A stretch of 23,827 nt of DNA from the NCBI GenBank assembly GCA_045601245.1, contig JAZRZH010000041.1, positions 1 to 23,827 of the forward strand. Reading direction: 5' to 3'. Positions within the stretch are counted from its first letter, which is position 1. Every line of letters starts with the position of its first letter. Shown here in pieces: positions 15,194 to 23,078 of this stretch. Below the pieces are notes generated by a model. It was given only the letters and a program-made list of their open reading frames with translations, did not search any database and was not told the DNA's origin. This stretch comes from Cacconaster sp045601245. Lineage in GTDB: Bacteria; Bacteroidota; Bacteroidia; Bacteroidales; UBA932. The translations under genes and the position numbers were made by a program.

Positions 15194-17269
15194 ATGAAGA
15201 AATCATTAGTAATCATTGCAGCCGCTGCAATAGCGCTCGCCGGCTGCCAGGTTTCCGAGGAAAACGGACATAAGAGCGGAAAGGTATATTCCGCAACTAT
15301 TGAAGGACAGACACGTACATCTCTCGCCGCTTCCGGCGATGTACTCAAGGTCAACTGGAATCCTAACGACAAGATTGCCGTCACTGACGGCACAAACACC
15401 GCCATCTACAGGACAGATGACGCAGGTGTCACAAAGGCGCATTTCTACTATGAGAGCGGTACTGACCCATACGAGCTTCCTACCGCATACTACCCTGCAG
15501 GCATTATGAACGGTCTGCCTTCAGTATATGCGTATGACGCCGCTGTAGTCGAAGTTCCTATGCTCGGCTCCATCCTCGATGATGAAATCTACTTCAAGAA
15601 CCTCTGCGGTCTGTTGAAGGTCAATGTCACTACAACTGCTGCCGATGCAAAGGCAAAGACTATCAGTGTTTCTGCGGACAAGCCGCTGTCAGGTACATTC
15701 ACAGTTGCCAATGACGCAGCTGTCGTTGAGAACGGCGCAGGTGTCACCATTGATTGTGGTGAGGGCGTTGCCATCGGCTCAACTCCTGTTACTTTCTACT
15801 TCAGTGTTCCTGCGGGCACTTATTCAGACCTCTCATTCACTCTCGTCACTGCTGACGGCAAGACCCAGACCCTCAAGGCAAAGTCTGCCATCACCGTCGA
15901 GCGCTCGAAGTACTATGAGGCTGATTTCGCTTTCAACAAGCTTGAAGCGGTCTCACTAGGAGGCACGGCAATCCTTCCGGAAGGCCCTGTCTTCAACACT
16001 ATGATTAAGCAGCTGATTGATCCGGAAGCTACCACCACCACCCCTGACAACGAGGTTATCAAGAAGATTGTCTTCGATACCAACAGCGCAGCATCCGTAG
16101 GTGTGGAAATCCAGACCCTCGAATCTGAAAAGCCTATCTACCTCTCTCTCGACAAGGCTGCCGGTGTCGTCACCATCAGCTCTCCTGCAGAGACACTCCG
16201 CATTGTCGGTAGCGGTGAATATATGTTCAGCGATTTCGGTGCTCTCGAAGAAATTGTAAATCTGAAGTGCCTCGACACAGAAGAATGTACCTCTATGCTG
16301 AGGATGTTCTCTATGCTCGAATGCGATACCACATATCTTACAAAGGTGGATCTCAGCAGTTTCAACACCAAGAACGTGGTCACTTTCCGCTCAATGTTCA
16401 ATACATCCGAGATCAAGGAACTCGACCTCAGGCATTTCAGCACAGAAAGCGCAGAGGATGAGTCATATATGTTCTCAAATGCAATGACCGAGAAGATTGA
16501 TGTCTCAGGTTGGGAGAATCCGCTTTGCGCAGACGTACAGTATATGTTCAACAACACACTGGGCGCAAAGGAGATCAAGCTCGACAACTTCAAGACGGAT
16601 AATGTAAGCACGATGCTCTATATGTTCGCATCTTCAACCGTGGAGGGTCTTGACCTTACCTCTTTCAATACCGAAAATGTCTCCTCATTCGGCAATATGT
16701 TCTACCACTGCTACAATGTTCAGTTTATCAAGGGTACCGAAACTTGGGACACCAGCTCATCATCTTTGTTCAGAAGTATGTTCAACCGCTGTGACTCCTG
16801 CACGGAGATTGACTGCTCCAACTTCGACGTATCATCGTCAACCAACTGCCAGTATATGTTCTTCAAGTGCGTCGGTCTCCAGAAGCTTGTAATTCCATTC
16901 GACGTGTCAAATATCAAGGCTACTAACCTCCAGTACTTCATGCCTAAGAGCGAGAGCCTCCGCGAACTCCATCTCGGCGAGAATTTCATCCCTGCCGACG
17001 CGCCGAAGATTCCTAATGCATTCTCAATGTACTATGCCGATACGGATCTCGAATATACCGGCAGCCAGAGCCCTACCGGCATCGCGGTTTACTGTTCTCA
17101 GGATGTGGCTGAATATATTGTCACCACAGACTTCCAGTATCCTTGCAACGGCTGGGTATATGACGGTGTAATCCACAACCCGGTTCCTGTAAAGTTCTAT
17201 GACTGCAACACAGGTCAGCAGATGAACATCGTGGTACCACCGAATGCAGTTGAAGCATACAGACTCTAG
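15194..17269 (+). CDS. BspA-like leucine-rich repeat lipoprotein (DUF285 repeats), paralog 2
   Basis: 691 residues. The lipobox LAGC is canonical (Cys18). The N-terminal domain has GQTRTSLAASGDVLKVNWNP and an AYYPAGIMNG strand, closely matching paralog 1 (YYPSEIAGG). Both have DCGEGVAI at about 190-200. BspA-type repeats run about 340-600 and alternate MF segments with LDLSSFNT-type segments. The C-terminal cap (GIAVYCSQD, NPVPVKFYDCNTG) matches paralog 1, so tandem duplication is likely. GGAGGAAAAA at 15182-15191 is a strong ribosome site 2 bp before the start. This is the last gene of the operon; the terminator lies 18 bp downstream. Confidence 0.87.
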   Translation: MKKSLVIIAAAAIALAGCQVSEENGHKSGKVYSATIEGQTRTSLAASGDVLKVNWNPNDKIAVTDGTNTAIYRTDDAGVTKAHFYYESGTDPYELPTAYYPAGIMNGLPSVYAYDAAVVEVPMLGSILDDEIYFKNLCGLLKVNVTTTAADAKAKTISVSADKPLSGTFTVANDAAVVENGAGVTIDCGEGVAIGSTPVTFYFSVPAGTYSDLSFTLVTADGKTQTLKAKSAITVERSKYYEADFAFNKLEAVSLGGTAILPEGPVFNTMIKQLIDPEATTTTPDNEVIKKIVFDTNSAASVGVEIQTLESEKPIYLSLDKAAGVVTISSPAETLRIVGSGEYMFSDFGALEEIVNLKCLDTEECTSMLRMFSMLECDTTYLTKVDLSSFNTKNVVTFRSMFNTSEIKELDLRHFSTESAEDESYMFSNAMTEKIDVSGWENPLCADVQYMFNNTLGAKEIKLDNFKTDNVSTMLYMFASSTVEGLDLTSFNTENVSSFGNMFYHCYNVQFIKGTETWDTSSSSLFRSMFNRCDSCTEIDCSNFDVSSSTNCQYMFFKCVGLQKLVIPFDVSNIKATNLQYFMPKSESLRELHLGENFIPADAPKIPNAFSMYYADTDLEYTGSQSPTGIAVYCSQDVAEYIVTTDFQYPCNGWVYDGVIHNPVPVKFYDCNTGQQMNIVVPPNAVEAYRL

Positions 17270-17287
17270 TAGTCTTTGCTTATTTCC

Positions 17288-17323
17288 GAACCCTGCCGCC
17301 AACCGACGGCAGGGTTCTTTTTT
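17288..17323 (+). terminator. Intrinsic terminator of the BspA operon
   Basis: GAACCCTGCCG (17288-17298) pairs perfectly with CGGCAGGGTTC (17307-17317), an 11-bp stem with an 8-nt loop, directly followed by six T at 17318-17323. It lies 18 bp after the paralog 2 stop. Confidence 0.93.
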
Positions 17324-17340
17324 GATAATGAAATAATTGC

Positions 17341-17348
17341 TAACTTTG
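17341..17348 (+). promoter_or_regulatory. Putative -7 box for the esterase operon
   Basis: TAACTTTG, an exact TAnnTTTG match, with 6 nt between its G and the small-ORF ATG at 17355, the same spacing as at 3643-3657. A TTTG at 17321-17324 is 16 bp upstream rather than 19. It lies just after the terminator, so it likely starts a new unit. Confidence 0.55.
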
Positions 17349-17354
17349 GCAGAT

Positions 17355-17489
17355 ATGAGCGGTTTGAGGACATATTATTCCGCTCCGCTTGCGGAGATTG
17401 TGACGCTTGCCGGTGAAGGGTCGCTGGCGGCATCGTCACTGCCTAATGTTTTACCTGATATAGGATTCGGAGATGGGCAGATTTGGTAA
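17355..17489 (+). CDS. Small ORF (44 aa), copy 4 of the lipoprotein-linked small-peptide family
   Basis: ATG to TAA, 44 residues: begins MSGLRTYYSAPLAEIVTLAG, continues EGSLAASS, and ends GQIW. YYSAPLAE resembles the YYLNPFAE of copy 2 and the YSAP of copy 1. It overlaps the lipoprotein start at 17473 by 17 bp in another frame. If the lipoprotein instead starts at ATG 17494, the gap is 4 bp, similar to the other copies. It is the first ORF after a -7 box. Function unknown. Confidence 0.7.
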   Translation: MSGLRTYYSAPLAEIVTLAGEGSLAASSLPNVLPDIGFGDGQIW

Positions 17490-19341
17490 ATTAATGATAA
17501 TCGCGCTTCTGGCGGCAGGGATGCTGCTTTCCTGCGTGCGTGGGGATGCTATCCCCGCGGAGAATGACGCACTGAGGCGTTCGGATATGGTCCGCCTGAC
17601 CGTATGTGCGGAAAGATCGGTCGCTGACCCCACTAGGATTGCCTCCGGTGAGGACGGCAGGCTGCAGTGGGAGGGCGACGAGTCCATAGGCATCATTTTC
17701 GCCAAACAGTCATCGTCCACCACCAATTACCGGTATGTTCAGGAACTCAAGTCAGTTCCGGGCAGGCCCGGGGTTTTCTCCGGCAACATCGATCCGGGAA
17801 ACTACAAACTCACCGACATAGTCGGGATGGTCTGTCCCTACAGTGAGGATTCCTGGGGCAAATGCCATAACACCAAGGGCAAGCGCATAGTGATGCGGGT
17901 CGGCGCGAAGGACTGCCTGCAGCCCGCATCGAGCGAGCCCGAATGGGATGACGTGCCTTTCTTTGCGGAGATATCCTCCTCGGATCTGGTCAAGGACGGT
18001 GATGGATATGTCATCGGCGGCAAGACCTTCCGCTGCGGCGCATCCCTGATTGAGATCAACGTGTACGGACGCCACGCAGAAGGCGCAGCGGGGGAGAAGT
18101 TGCAGAGCGTCAGGCTGAGCGCCTCCACTTCCGTGTGCTGCGTCGGCACTTCCGAATGGAACATCAGTTCCGACAGCTTCTCTTTCAACGGCAATACGGA
18201 CAAGGCATATCTGCAGACCAGGCTCGCTGAGCCGGGGACGGTTGGTCTTGACGTGTCTGCCGGTGCAAAGGCATACCTTATCTCGATGCCGCGCGGAGAG
18301 ACTGGCGGCACGGTCAAGTTCACCAAGGTCAAGGTGGTGACCGACAAGGCGGTATATACCAAGACCATCGCACAGCAACCTCTGCTCTATGCCGGCAGCA
18401 TACTGCCTGTCAGCATGGATCTGGCGACCTTCGAAAGGGTGGCTGTGCCATATTCAAATCTGGACTATGAGGATGTCAGCCTGCGCCGCGGAGCGGTGAA
18501 TTCATTTGTGTACAACTATTACGAACCTTTCAGCGACCGCCCGATAAAGGTGTTCTATTATATTCCCTCCAAGGGCGACATCACCACGATGCCGGTGCTC
18601 TTCTCAATGCACGGCAACGGCCGCGGCGGCGAGGGTGCGTGCAGCAACTGGTCATCCATAGCCAATGCCAGGGGCGTGATAGTGGTGGCTCCCTGCTTCT
18701 CGGAGGAACTCTATCCGACTGCCGATTATCATCTGGGAAGCATCTCGTACAGCACCTCATCCTATATGCCGCGACCTTTCGAGCAGCGCACCTACAATAT
18801 CATCGAGGAACTGTTCGATATGATAAAGGACAAGACTGGCAACACTTCCGCAACTTATGACCTCAGCGGTCATTCGGCAGGCTCACAGTTCACCCACAGG
18901 ATGTTGCTCAATATGCCGGACTGCCGCGTTGGCCGCGCCGTGACGTCCAATGCCGGATACTATACCTTCCCTGTGCCGGAAGGCATCGCGGACGCCGCTG
19001 GGGAAGTATATTCCTTCCCGTATTCAATCAAGGGCATGGATATGCCTGTCAGTCAGCTTGCCTCCTTCTTCGCCCGCAATCTCACCGTACACGTGGGAAC
19101 AGCCGACACGGCTACAACGACAGATGAAGACAAGGACCTTCCGGTGTCAGCCGGGGCTAAGGCCCAGGGTGCCTGCCGCTACGAGCGCGGTAAAAACTTC
19201 TTCGCCCGCAGCAAAGCTGTCGCCGACAGCCTCGGCCTGCCTTTCAACTGGCGTCTGGTCGAGGTTCCGGGCGTCGCCCACAGCGCCTCAAAGATGATCA
19301 AGGCGCCGGAAGTCGGCACCGCAGCGCTGTTGTATCCGTAA
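17473..19341 (+). CDS. Lipoprotein alpha/beta-hydrolase (esterase/PHB-depolymerase-like)
   Basis: 622 residues. The signal peptide ends in LLSC (Cys21). ATG 17473 is chosen because it supplies Arg3 and Lys6 before the hydrophobic core; ATG 17494 is the alternative. Residues 30-320 form a fimbrillin-like region (PTRIASGEDGRLQWEGDESIG). The hydrolase occupies about 340-620: oxyanion region SMHGNGRGG (His380), nucleophile elbow in SGHSAGSQF (Ser468), candidate acid Asp545 (GTADTATT) and His603 in GVAHSAS. This layout resembles secreted esterases and depolymerases, for example feruloyl esterases, but the substrate is not predictable. Being surface anchored, it may act on a polysaccharide or host ester. 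It begins a unit that may continue into GNAT and Nudix genes 61 bp on. Confidence 0.8.
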   Translation: MGRFGKLMIIALLAAGMLLSCVRGDAIPAENDALRRSDMVRLTVCAERSVADPTRIASGEDGRLQWEGDESIGIIFAKQSSSTTNYRYVQELKSVPGRPGVFSGNIDPGNYKLTDIVGMVCPYSEDSWGKCHNTKGKRIVMRVGAKDCLQPASSEPEWDDVPFFAEISSSDLVKDGDGYVIGGKTFRCGASLIEINVYGRHAEGAAGEKLQSVRLSASTSVCCVGTSEWNISSDSFSFNGNTDKAYLQTRLAEPGTVGLDVSAGAKAYLISMPRGETGGTVKFTKVKVVTDKAVYTKTIAQQPLLYAGSILPVSMDLATFERVAVPYSNLDYEDVSLRRGAVNSFVYNYYEPFSDRPIKVFYYIPSKGDITTMPVLFSMHGNGRGGEGACSNWSSIANARGVIVVAPCFSEELYPTADYHLGSISYSTSSYMPRPFEQRTYNIIEELFDMIKDKTGNTSATYDLSGHSAGSQFTHRMLLNMPDCRVGRAVTSNAGYYTFPVPEGIADAAGEVYSFPYSIKGMDMPVSQLASFFARNLTVHVGTADTATTTDEDKDLPVSAGAKAQGACRYERGKNFFARSKAVADSLGLPFNWRLVEVPGVAHSASKMIKAPEVGTAALLYP

Positions 19342-19402
19342 GCAAAGGGCGAGTTCATACGCAAGTGGACAAACAAGGCTCGGAAAGAAAAATGCTTTTG
19401 AT

Positions 19403-19855
19403 ATGAAATGGAAAGTTGAAAAGGGAACCGTGGCAGATGCCGGGACAATAGCAGGGTTCCAGATTGAGATGGCCCTTGAGTCCGAAGGGACAAATCTGGA
19501 CGGAGACTTGATTCTGAAAGGTGTCAGTGCCGGACTGTCGGATCCTGCCAAAGGAACATATTATCTTATCAGGACCGGATCCGGAGATACTGCCGGAAGC
19601 CTGATGGTGACAAAGGAGTGGAGCGACTGGAACAACTGCTGGTACTGGTGGATACAGAGCGTGTACATCAGGCCGGAGTACCGCAGGCAGGGGGCGTTCA
19701 CATATCTGTATGAGACGGTGCGCGGCCTGGCCAGGGAGGAAGGATCCACCTGTCTGCGTCTTTATGTGGACCGCGGCAACAGGAAGGCCCAGGATTGTTA
19801 CAGGAAGCAGGGAATGGACGAGTGCCATTACCTTATGTACGAGGAGAAGATATGA
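19403..19855 (+). CDS. GNAT family N-acetyltransferase
   Basis: 150 residues, a single GNAT domain that would transfer an acetyl group from acetyl-CoA to an amine; the substrate is unknown. Motif A is SVYIRPEYRRQGAFTYLY, containing the acetyl-CoA-binding R-R-x-G-x-A pattern. The C-terminal NRKAQDCYRKQGM matches the usual A...YEK.GF end. A Trp-rich segment (WNNCWYWWIQS) precedes motif A. Its stop overlaps the next start (ATGA at 19852-19855), so it is translationally coupled to the Nudix gene. Confidence 0.88.
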   Translation: MKWKVEKGTVADAGTIAGFQIEMALESEGTNLDGDLILKGVSAGLSDPAKGTYYLIRTGSGDTAGSLMVTKEWSDWNNCWYWWIQSVYIRPEYRRQGAFTYLYETVRGLAREEGSTCLRLYVDRGNRKAQDCYRKQGMDECHYLMYEEKI

Positions 19856-20421
19856 AAGACGCAATAAATGAAGAGGGGAAATGGAAGACCCTGAAGAGCG
19901 AATATCTCCATAATCGCCCGTGGCTCACCGTCCGCAGGGATAGTGTGCAGCTTCCCAACGGTGAGGTGAATGACGAGTTCTATGTCCTGGAATATCCCGA
20001 TTGGATCAATGTCATCGCCATCACCGAGGACGGCCGGTTCGTGCTGGAACGCCAGTATCGCTACGGCCTGGGCAAGACCTGCTATGAGATTCCGGCTGGC
20101 GTGATCGAGGAGGGCGAGAGTCCCCTTGAGGCGGCAAGACGTGAACTTCTCGAAGAAACCGGCTATGGTGAAGGTGAATGGCGTGAGCTTATGACCCTGT
20201 CGGGCAATGCCTCCACCACCAACAACCTGTCACACTGCTTTGTCGCCACAAACGTCAAGAAACTTACGGACGAGCAGCATCTGGACAGGACGGAAGATAT
20301 CACAATCACACTCCTGAGCCGGAGCCAGGTCCTGGACCTGATGGTAAACGACCAGGTAAAGCAGTCTCTGATGGCCGCCCCTCTGTGGCGATATTTCGCC
20401 GAGCAGTCCGGCATCAAGTAA
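19852..20421 (+). CDS. Nudix hydrolase (ADP-ribose pyrophosphatase-like)
   Basis: 189 residues. The Nudix box is perfect: G-V-I-E-E-G-E followed by seven residues and RELLEETGY, matching GX5EX7REUXEEXGU. The length, the N-terminal beta domain (VRRDSVQLPNGEV) and EIPAGVIEEGE before the box resemble ADP-ribose/ADP-sugar pyrophosphatases, which hydrolyse nucleoside diphosphate sugars to AMP and sugar phosphate; the substrate is inferred. The start ATG at 19852 is chosen from the ATGA overlap with the GNAT gene. An in-frame extension upstream to 19795 would run through the GNAT gene's end and is unlikely. Confidence 0.9.
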   Translation: MKDAINEEGKWKTLKSEYLHNRPWLTVRRDSVQLPNGEVNDEFYVLEYPDWINVIAITEDGRFVLERQYRYGLGKTCYEIPAGVIEEGESPLEAARRELLEETGYGEGEWRELMTLSGNASTTNNLSHCFVATNVKKLTDEQHLDRTEDITITLLSRSQVLDLMVNDQVKQSLMAAPLWRYFAEQSGIK

Positions 20422-20474
20422 CATCAAGACTCCGTGTGTTGGATTCTGGAATAGATAAGCCTGATTGACAGCAA

Positions 20475-20520
20475 GTTAAGCGTTCAGCCTTGCGCGAATT
20501 TGCGCAAGGCTGAATCGCTA
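20475..20520 (+). other. Strong hairpin between the Nudix gene and rsgA
   Basis: TTCAGCCTTGCGC (20483-20495) pairs perfectly with GCGCAAGGCTGAA (20502-20514), a 13-bp stem with a 6-nt loop, and imperfect pairing extends outward (GTTAAGCG against CGCTAA). No T-run follows on the plus strand, so it is not a classical terminator, though it may protect or end the Nudix message. The stretch after it, 20521-20620, is C-rich with recurring CAGCC and CCAGCC words. It has no convincing gene; an upstream in-frame extension of rsgA would translate it. Confidence 0.7.
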
Positions 20521-20653
20521 AAAGACTCACATTCAGCCACTTGCATTCCAGCCAAACCGACACTCCGGCCTCCATTCAAACCGCTACTCCAACCCTCAGC
20601 CAAGCCAGCTGACGAAAAGTTGAGGCTTGCTCGCATCGTGCCGGTTTATTTGC

Positions 20654-20661
20654 TACATTTG
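20654..20661 (+). promoter_or_regulatory. Putative -7 box for rsgA
   Basis: TACATTTG, an exact TAnnTTTG match, 24 bp before the rsgA ATG. No TTTG at the ideal -33 position. Confidence 0.45.
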
Positions 20662-20685
20662 TGTAATTTTGTCACAGGTCCACGT

Positions 20686-21627
20686 ATGATCAAAACAGGC
20701 ACAGCGACGGTAGTCAAGCATACGGGCAGTCATTATCTGCTTTCAGAACTCCCTAAGTGGGAGCTCTTTCCGGCGGTGATACGCGGCAGGATAAGGCTCA
20801 AGGGTTCGAACTCCACCAATCCGGTGGCGGTGGGGGACCTCGTGGATTACAGCATCGACACTGATACCGCCGAGCCTATGGGCAATATCGAGGCCATACA
20901 TCCGCGCCGCAACTACATCATCCGCCGCAGCGCGAACCTCTCCCGCGAGTCGCACATCATCGCTTCCAATCTGGACCGTGTCTTCCTCATCGTCACGATG
21001 GCATTCCCGGAGGTGAAGCAGGCCTTCGTGGACCGCTTCCTGGTCACTTGCGAGGCGTACCGCATCCCCGTGGTCATCGTCATCAACAAGACCGACCTGA
21101 CCCGCGAATTCATGCAGGAACAGACGGAGTATTTCGAGAATATATACCGCGGAGCCGGGTACGAAGTGATGGAGGTTTTCGCCCGTACGGGCGGGAATAT
21201 AGAGGCATTGCGCGAAAAATGCCGTGACTCCGTCTCCCTCTTCTCCGGCGTCTCCGGCGTCGGCAAATCCTCCCTCATCAAGGCTCTCGACCCGACTTTG
21301 GAAGTGAGAACAGGAGAGATTTCCCTTTCCCACCTTCAGGGCAAACATACCACAACTTTCTACGAGATGCATCCGCTCGCCAGCGGCGGCTTCATCATCG
21401 ATACTCCAGGCATACGCGGCTTCGGCATAGTAGATATAGACAAAGAGGAACTCAGCACCTATTTTCCGGAGATGCTCCGCGTGATGGATGACTGCCGCTA
21501 CAAGCCTTGCACCCACACGCACGAGCCTGGCTGCGCAGTCAAACAGGCGGTGGATGACGGCCTGATCTCCGCAGAGCGTTATAACTCCTATCTGGGGATG
21601 CTCGAGGACGGGCGCAAATACAGATAA
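20686..21627 (+). CDS. rsgA: Ribosome small subunit-dependent GTPase A
   Basis: 313 residues. RsgA is a circularly permuted GTPase that checks late maturation of the 30S subunit. Domains in order: OB-fold (residues 1-75, MIKTGTATVVK to VGDLVDYS), GTPase with permuted motifs, G4 NKTDL before G1 GVSGVGKSS and G3 DTPG, then a C-terminal zinc domain (CRYKPCTHTHEPGC). ATG 20686 is chosen because it begins the OB-fold and follows a -7 box; an in-frame extension upstream translates a C-rich, hairpin-containing spacer. The MATE gene follows 9 bp later, and rpsL lies further down. Confidence 0.95.
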   Translation: MIKTGTATVVKHTGSHYLLSELPKWELFPAVIRGRIRLKGSNSTNPVAVGDLVDYSIDTDTAEPMGNIEAIHPRRNYIIRRSANLSRESHIIASNLDRVFLIVTMAFPEVKQAFVDRFLVTCEAYRIPVVIVINKTDLTREFMQEQTEYFENIYRGAGYEVMEVFARTGGNIEALREKCRDSVSLFSGVSGVGKSSLIKALDPTLEVRTGEISLSHLQGKHTTTFYEMHPLASGGFIIDTPGIRGFGIVDIDKEELSTYFPEMLRVMDDCRYKPCTHTHEPGCAVKQAVDDGLISAERYNSYLGMLEDGRKYR

Positions 21628-21636
21628 TCATCTGAA

Positions 21637-22941
21637 ATGAACCGCAGGACTATCAACCGTCAGGTACTTTCTCTTGCAGGACCCAGCATACTGGCCAATA
21701 TCACCGTGCCGCTCGTTGGCATCGTGGATCTGGCCATTTCCGGTCACGTGGGTGATGCCGCAGCTATGGGTGGCATCGCCATCGGCTCGATGCTCTTCGA
21801 CCTGCTCTACTGGAATATGGGTTTCCTGCGTGCAGGAACCGGTGGTATCACCGCCCAGGCCTACGGCCGCAGGGACACCCGCGCTCAGGTGGATACCTTC
21901 TCCCAGGGTATGGTCACGGCGCTGGGTTCCGGACTGTTCTTCATACTCATACAATGGCTCTTCGTCAACGTGGCGTTCCGTCTGATAGACTGCTCGCCGG
22001 ACGTGGAGGCCGTCGCCCGCCAGTATTTCTTCATACGCATCTGGGCGGCTCCGGCCACTTTGTCACTCTTTGTGTTCAAGGGCTGGTTCATAGGTATGCA
22101 GAATACCGTATATTCGATGATAGTCGACGTATGGGTCAATGTGGCCAATATCGTAGCGTCCTGGCTGCTGGCCTTCAGGACGCCTATGGGCATCGCCGGC
22201 GTGGCGGCCGGCACCGTGGTGGCGCAGTGGACCGGCTTCATCCTGGCTTCCGTGCTGATGGCCGGCAAATATTCCGCCGTACTTAAGGAGATATCCATAT
22301 CCCGCAGTATCAAGTGGCGCTACATCAAGGCCTTTTTCTCCGTCAATGCGGACCTTTTCGTACGCGCGCTGGCCTTTCAGGTGGTATATGCGGGCTTTAC
22401 CTCGATTGCGGCGAAGTATGGTGACGTGCAGCTGGCCGTCAGTTCGGTGATGATGAAACTGCTGCTCTTCTATTCGTATTTCCTCGATGGCTTCGCCTAC
22501 GCCGGGGAGGCGCTTGCCGGGCGGTATATAGGCGAAAAAAACGAGACGGACCTGCGTCTCTCCGTGAAGCTGGTCTTCTTCTGGGGTTTCGTGGTGAGTC
22601 TGTTCTCCACTCTGGTATATCTGCTCTTCCCTGAGGCAATGATAAGTGTGATAACTTCTGATGCCGCCGTGCTGGAAGCCAGCAGGCCTTATCTTTTCTG
22701 GCTTTGGCTGATGCCATTCGTCAGCAGCATAGCCTTCGTATGGGACGGCATATATATAGGAGCCACCGCCTCCGCTCCTCTGCGCAACTGTATGCTTCTG
22801 GCCGCCGCCTCGTTCATACTGGTATATTATGCCACCAGGCCCTTTTGCGGAATACAGTCCATATACATTGCCTACTTTGCGCATCTTCTGCTGCGCTCCA
22901 TATATATGACCGCAGCATACCGCAGGAACATCCACATATAA
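21637..22941 (+). CDS. MATE family efflux transporter (DinF-like)
   Basis: 434 residues with about 12 hydrophobic segments, the MATE topology of two six-helix bundles in the inner membrane. Such proteins export cationic drugs or metabolites using Na+ or H+ gradients. The N-terminal ILANITVPLVGIVDLAISGH matches helix 1 and its loop in DinF-like members, and GFLRAGTGGITAQAYGRRD is the conserved loop between helices 2 and 3. The substrate is unknown. It follows rsgA by 9 bp, so it is probably co-transcribed. Confidence 0.92.
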   Translation: MNRRTINRQVLSLAGPSILANITVPLVGIVDLAISGHVGDAAAMGGIAIGSMLFDLLYWNMGFLRAGTGGITAQAYGRRDTRAQVDTFSQGMVTALGSGLFFILIQWLFVNVAFRLIDCSPDVEAVARQYFFIRIWAAPATLSLFVFKGWFIGMQNTVYSMIVDVWVNVANIVASWLLAFRTPMGIAGVAAGTVVAQWTGFILASVLMAGKYSAVLKEISISRSIKWRYIKAFFSVNADLFVRALAFQVVYAGFTSIAAKYGDVQLAVSSVMMKLLLFYSYFLDGFAYAGEALAGRYIGEKNETDLRLSVKLVFFWGFVVSLFSTLVYLLFPEAMISVITSDAAVLEASRPYLFWLWLMPFVSSIAFVWDGIYIGATASAPLRNCMLLAAASFILVYYATRPFCGIQSIYIAYFAHLLLRSIYMTAAYRRNIHI

Positions 22942-22994
22942 TGTCCTTCAGACAGCCGGTGAGGCGGTTTAATGCACATTTTGTCAAGAACTTG

Positions 22995-23025
22995 TTTGTA
23001 AATAGGAATATTTATCCTATCTTTG
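22995..23025 (+). promoter_or_regulatory. Consensus Bacteroidetes promoter of rpsL-rpsG
   Basis: TTTG at 22995-22998, exactly 19 bp, then TATCTTTG at 23018-23025. This is a full match to the known TTTG-N19-TAnnTTTG promoter. It stands between the MATE stop and rpsL and predicts a leader of about 50 nt. Confidence 0.85.
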
Positions 23026-23029
23026 CAAC

Positions 23030-23046
23030 CCCGCGAAAAATGCGGG
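23030..23046 (+). other. Leader hairpin upstream of rpsL
   Basis: CCCGC (23030-23034) pairs with GCGGG (23042-23046) across a 7-nt A-rich loop. It lies just after the promoter, in the rpsL 5' leader. It may be a stabilising or regulatory 5' hairpin; no further motif supports autoregulation. Confidence 0.5.
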
Positions 23047-23078
23047 AAACTATTTAATTTATAGATTTACAGGTATTT

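Noticed and set aside
5289..17489. Small ORFs as RiPP or bacteriocin precursors
   Set aside because: No modification enzyme, cyclodehydratase, radical SAM or peptide ABC transporter is seen nearby, and no GG leader. The coupling to lipoproteins fits better.
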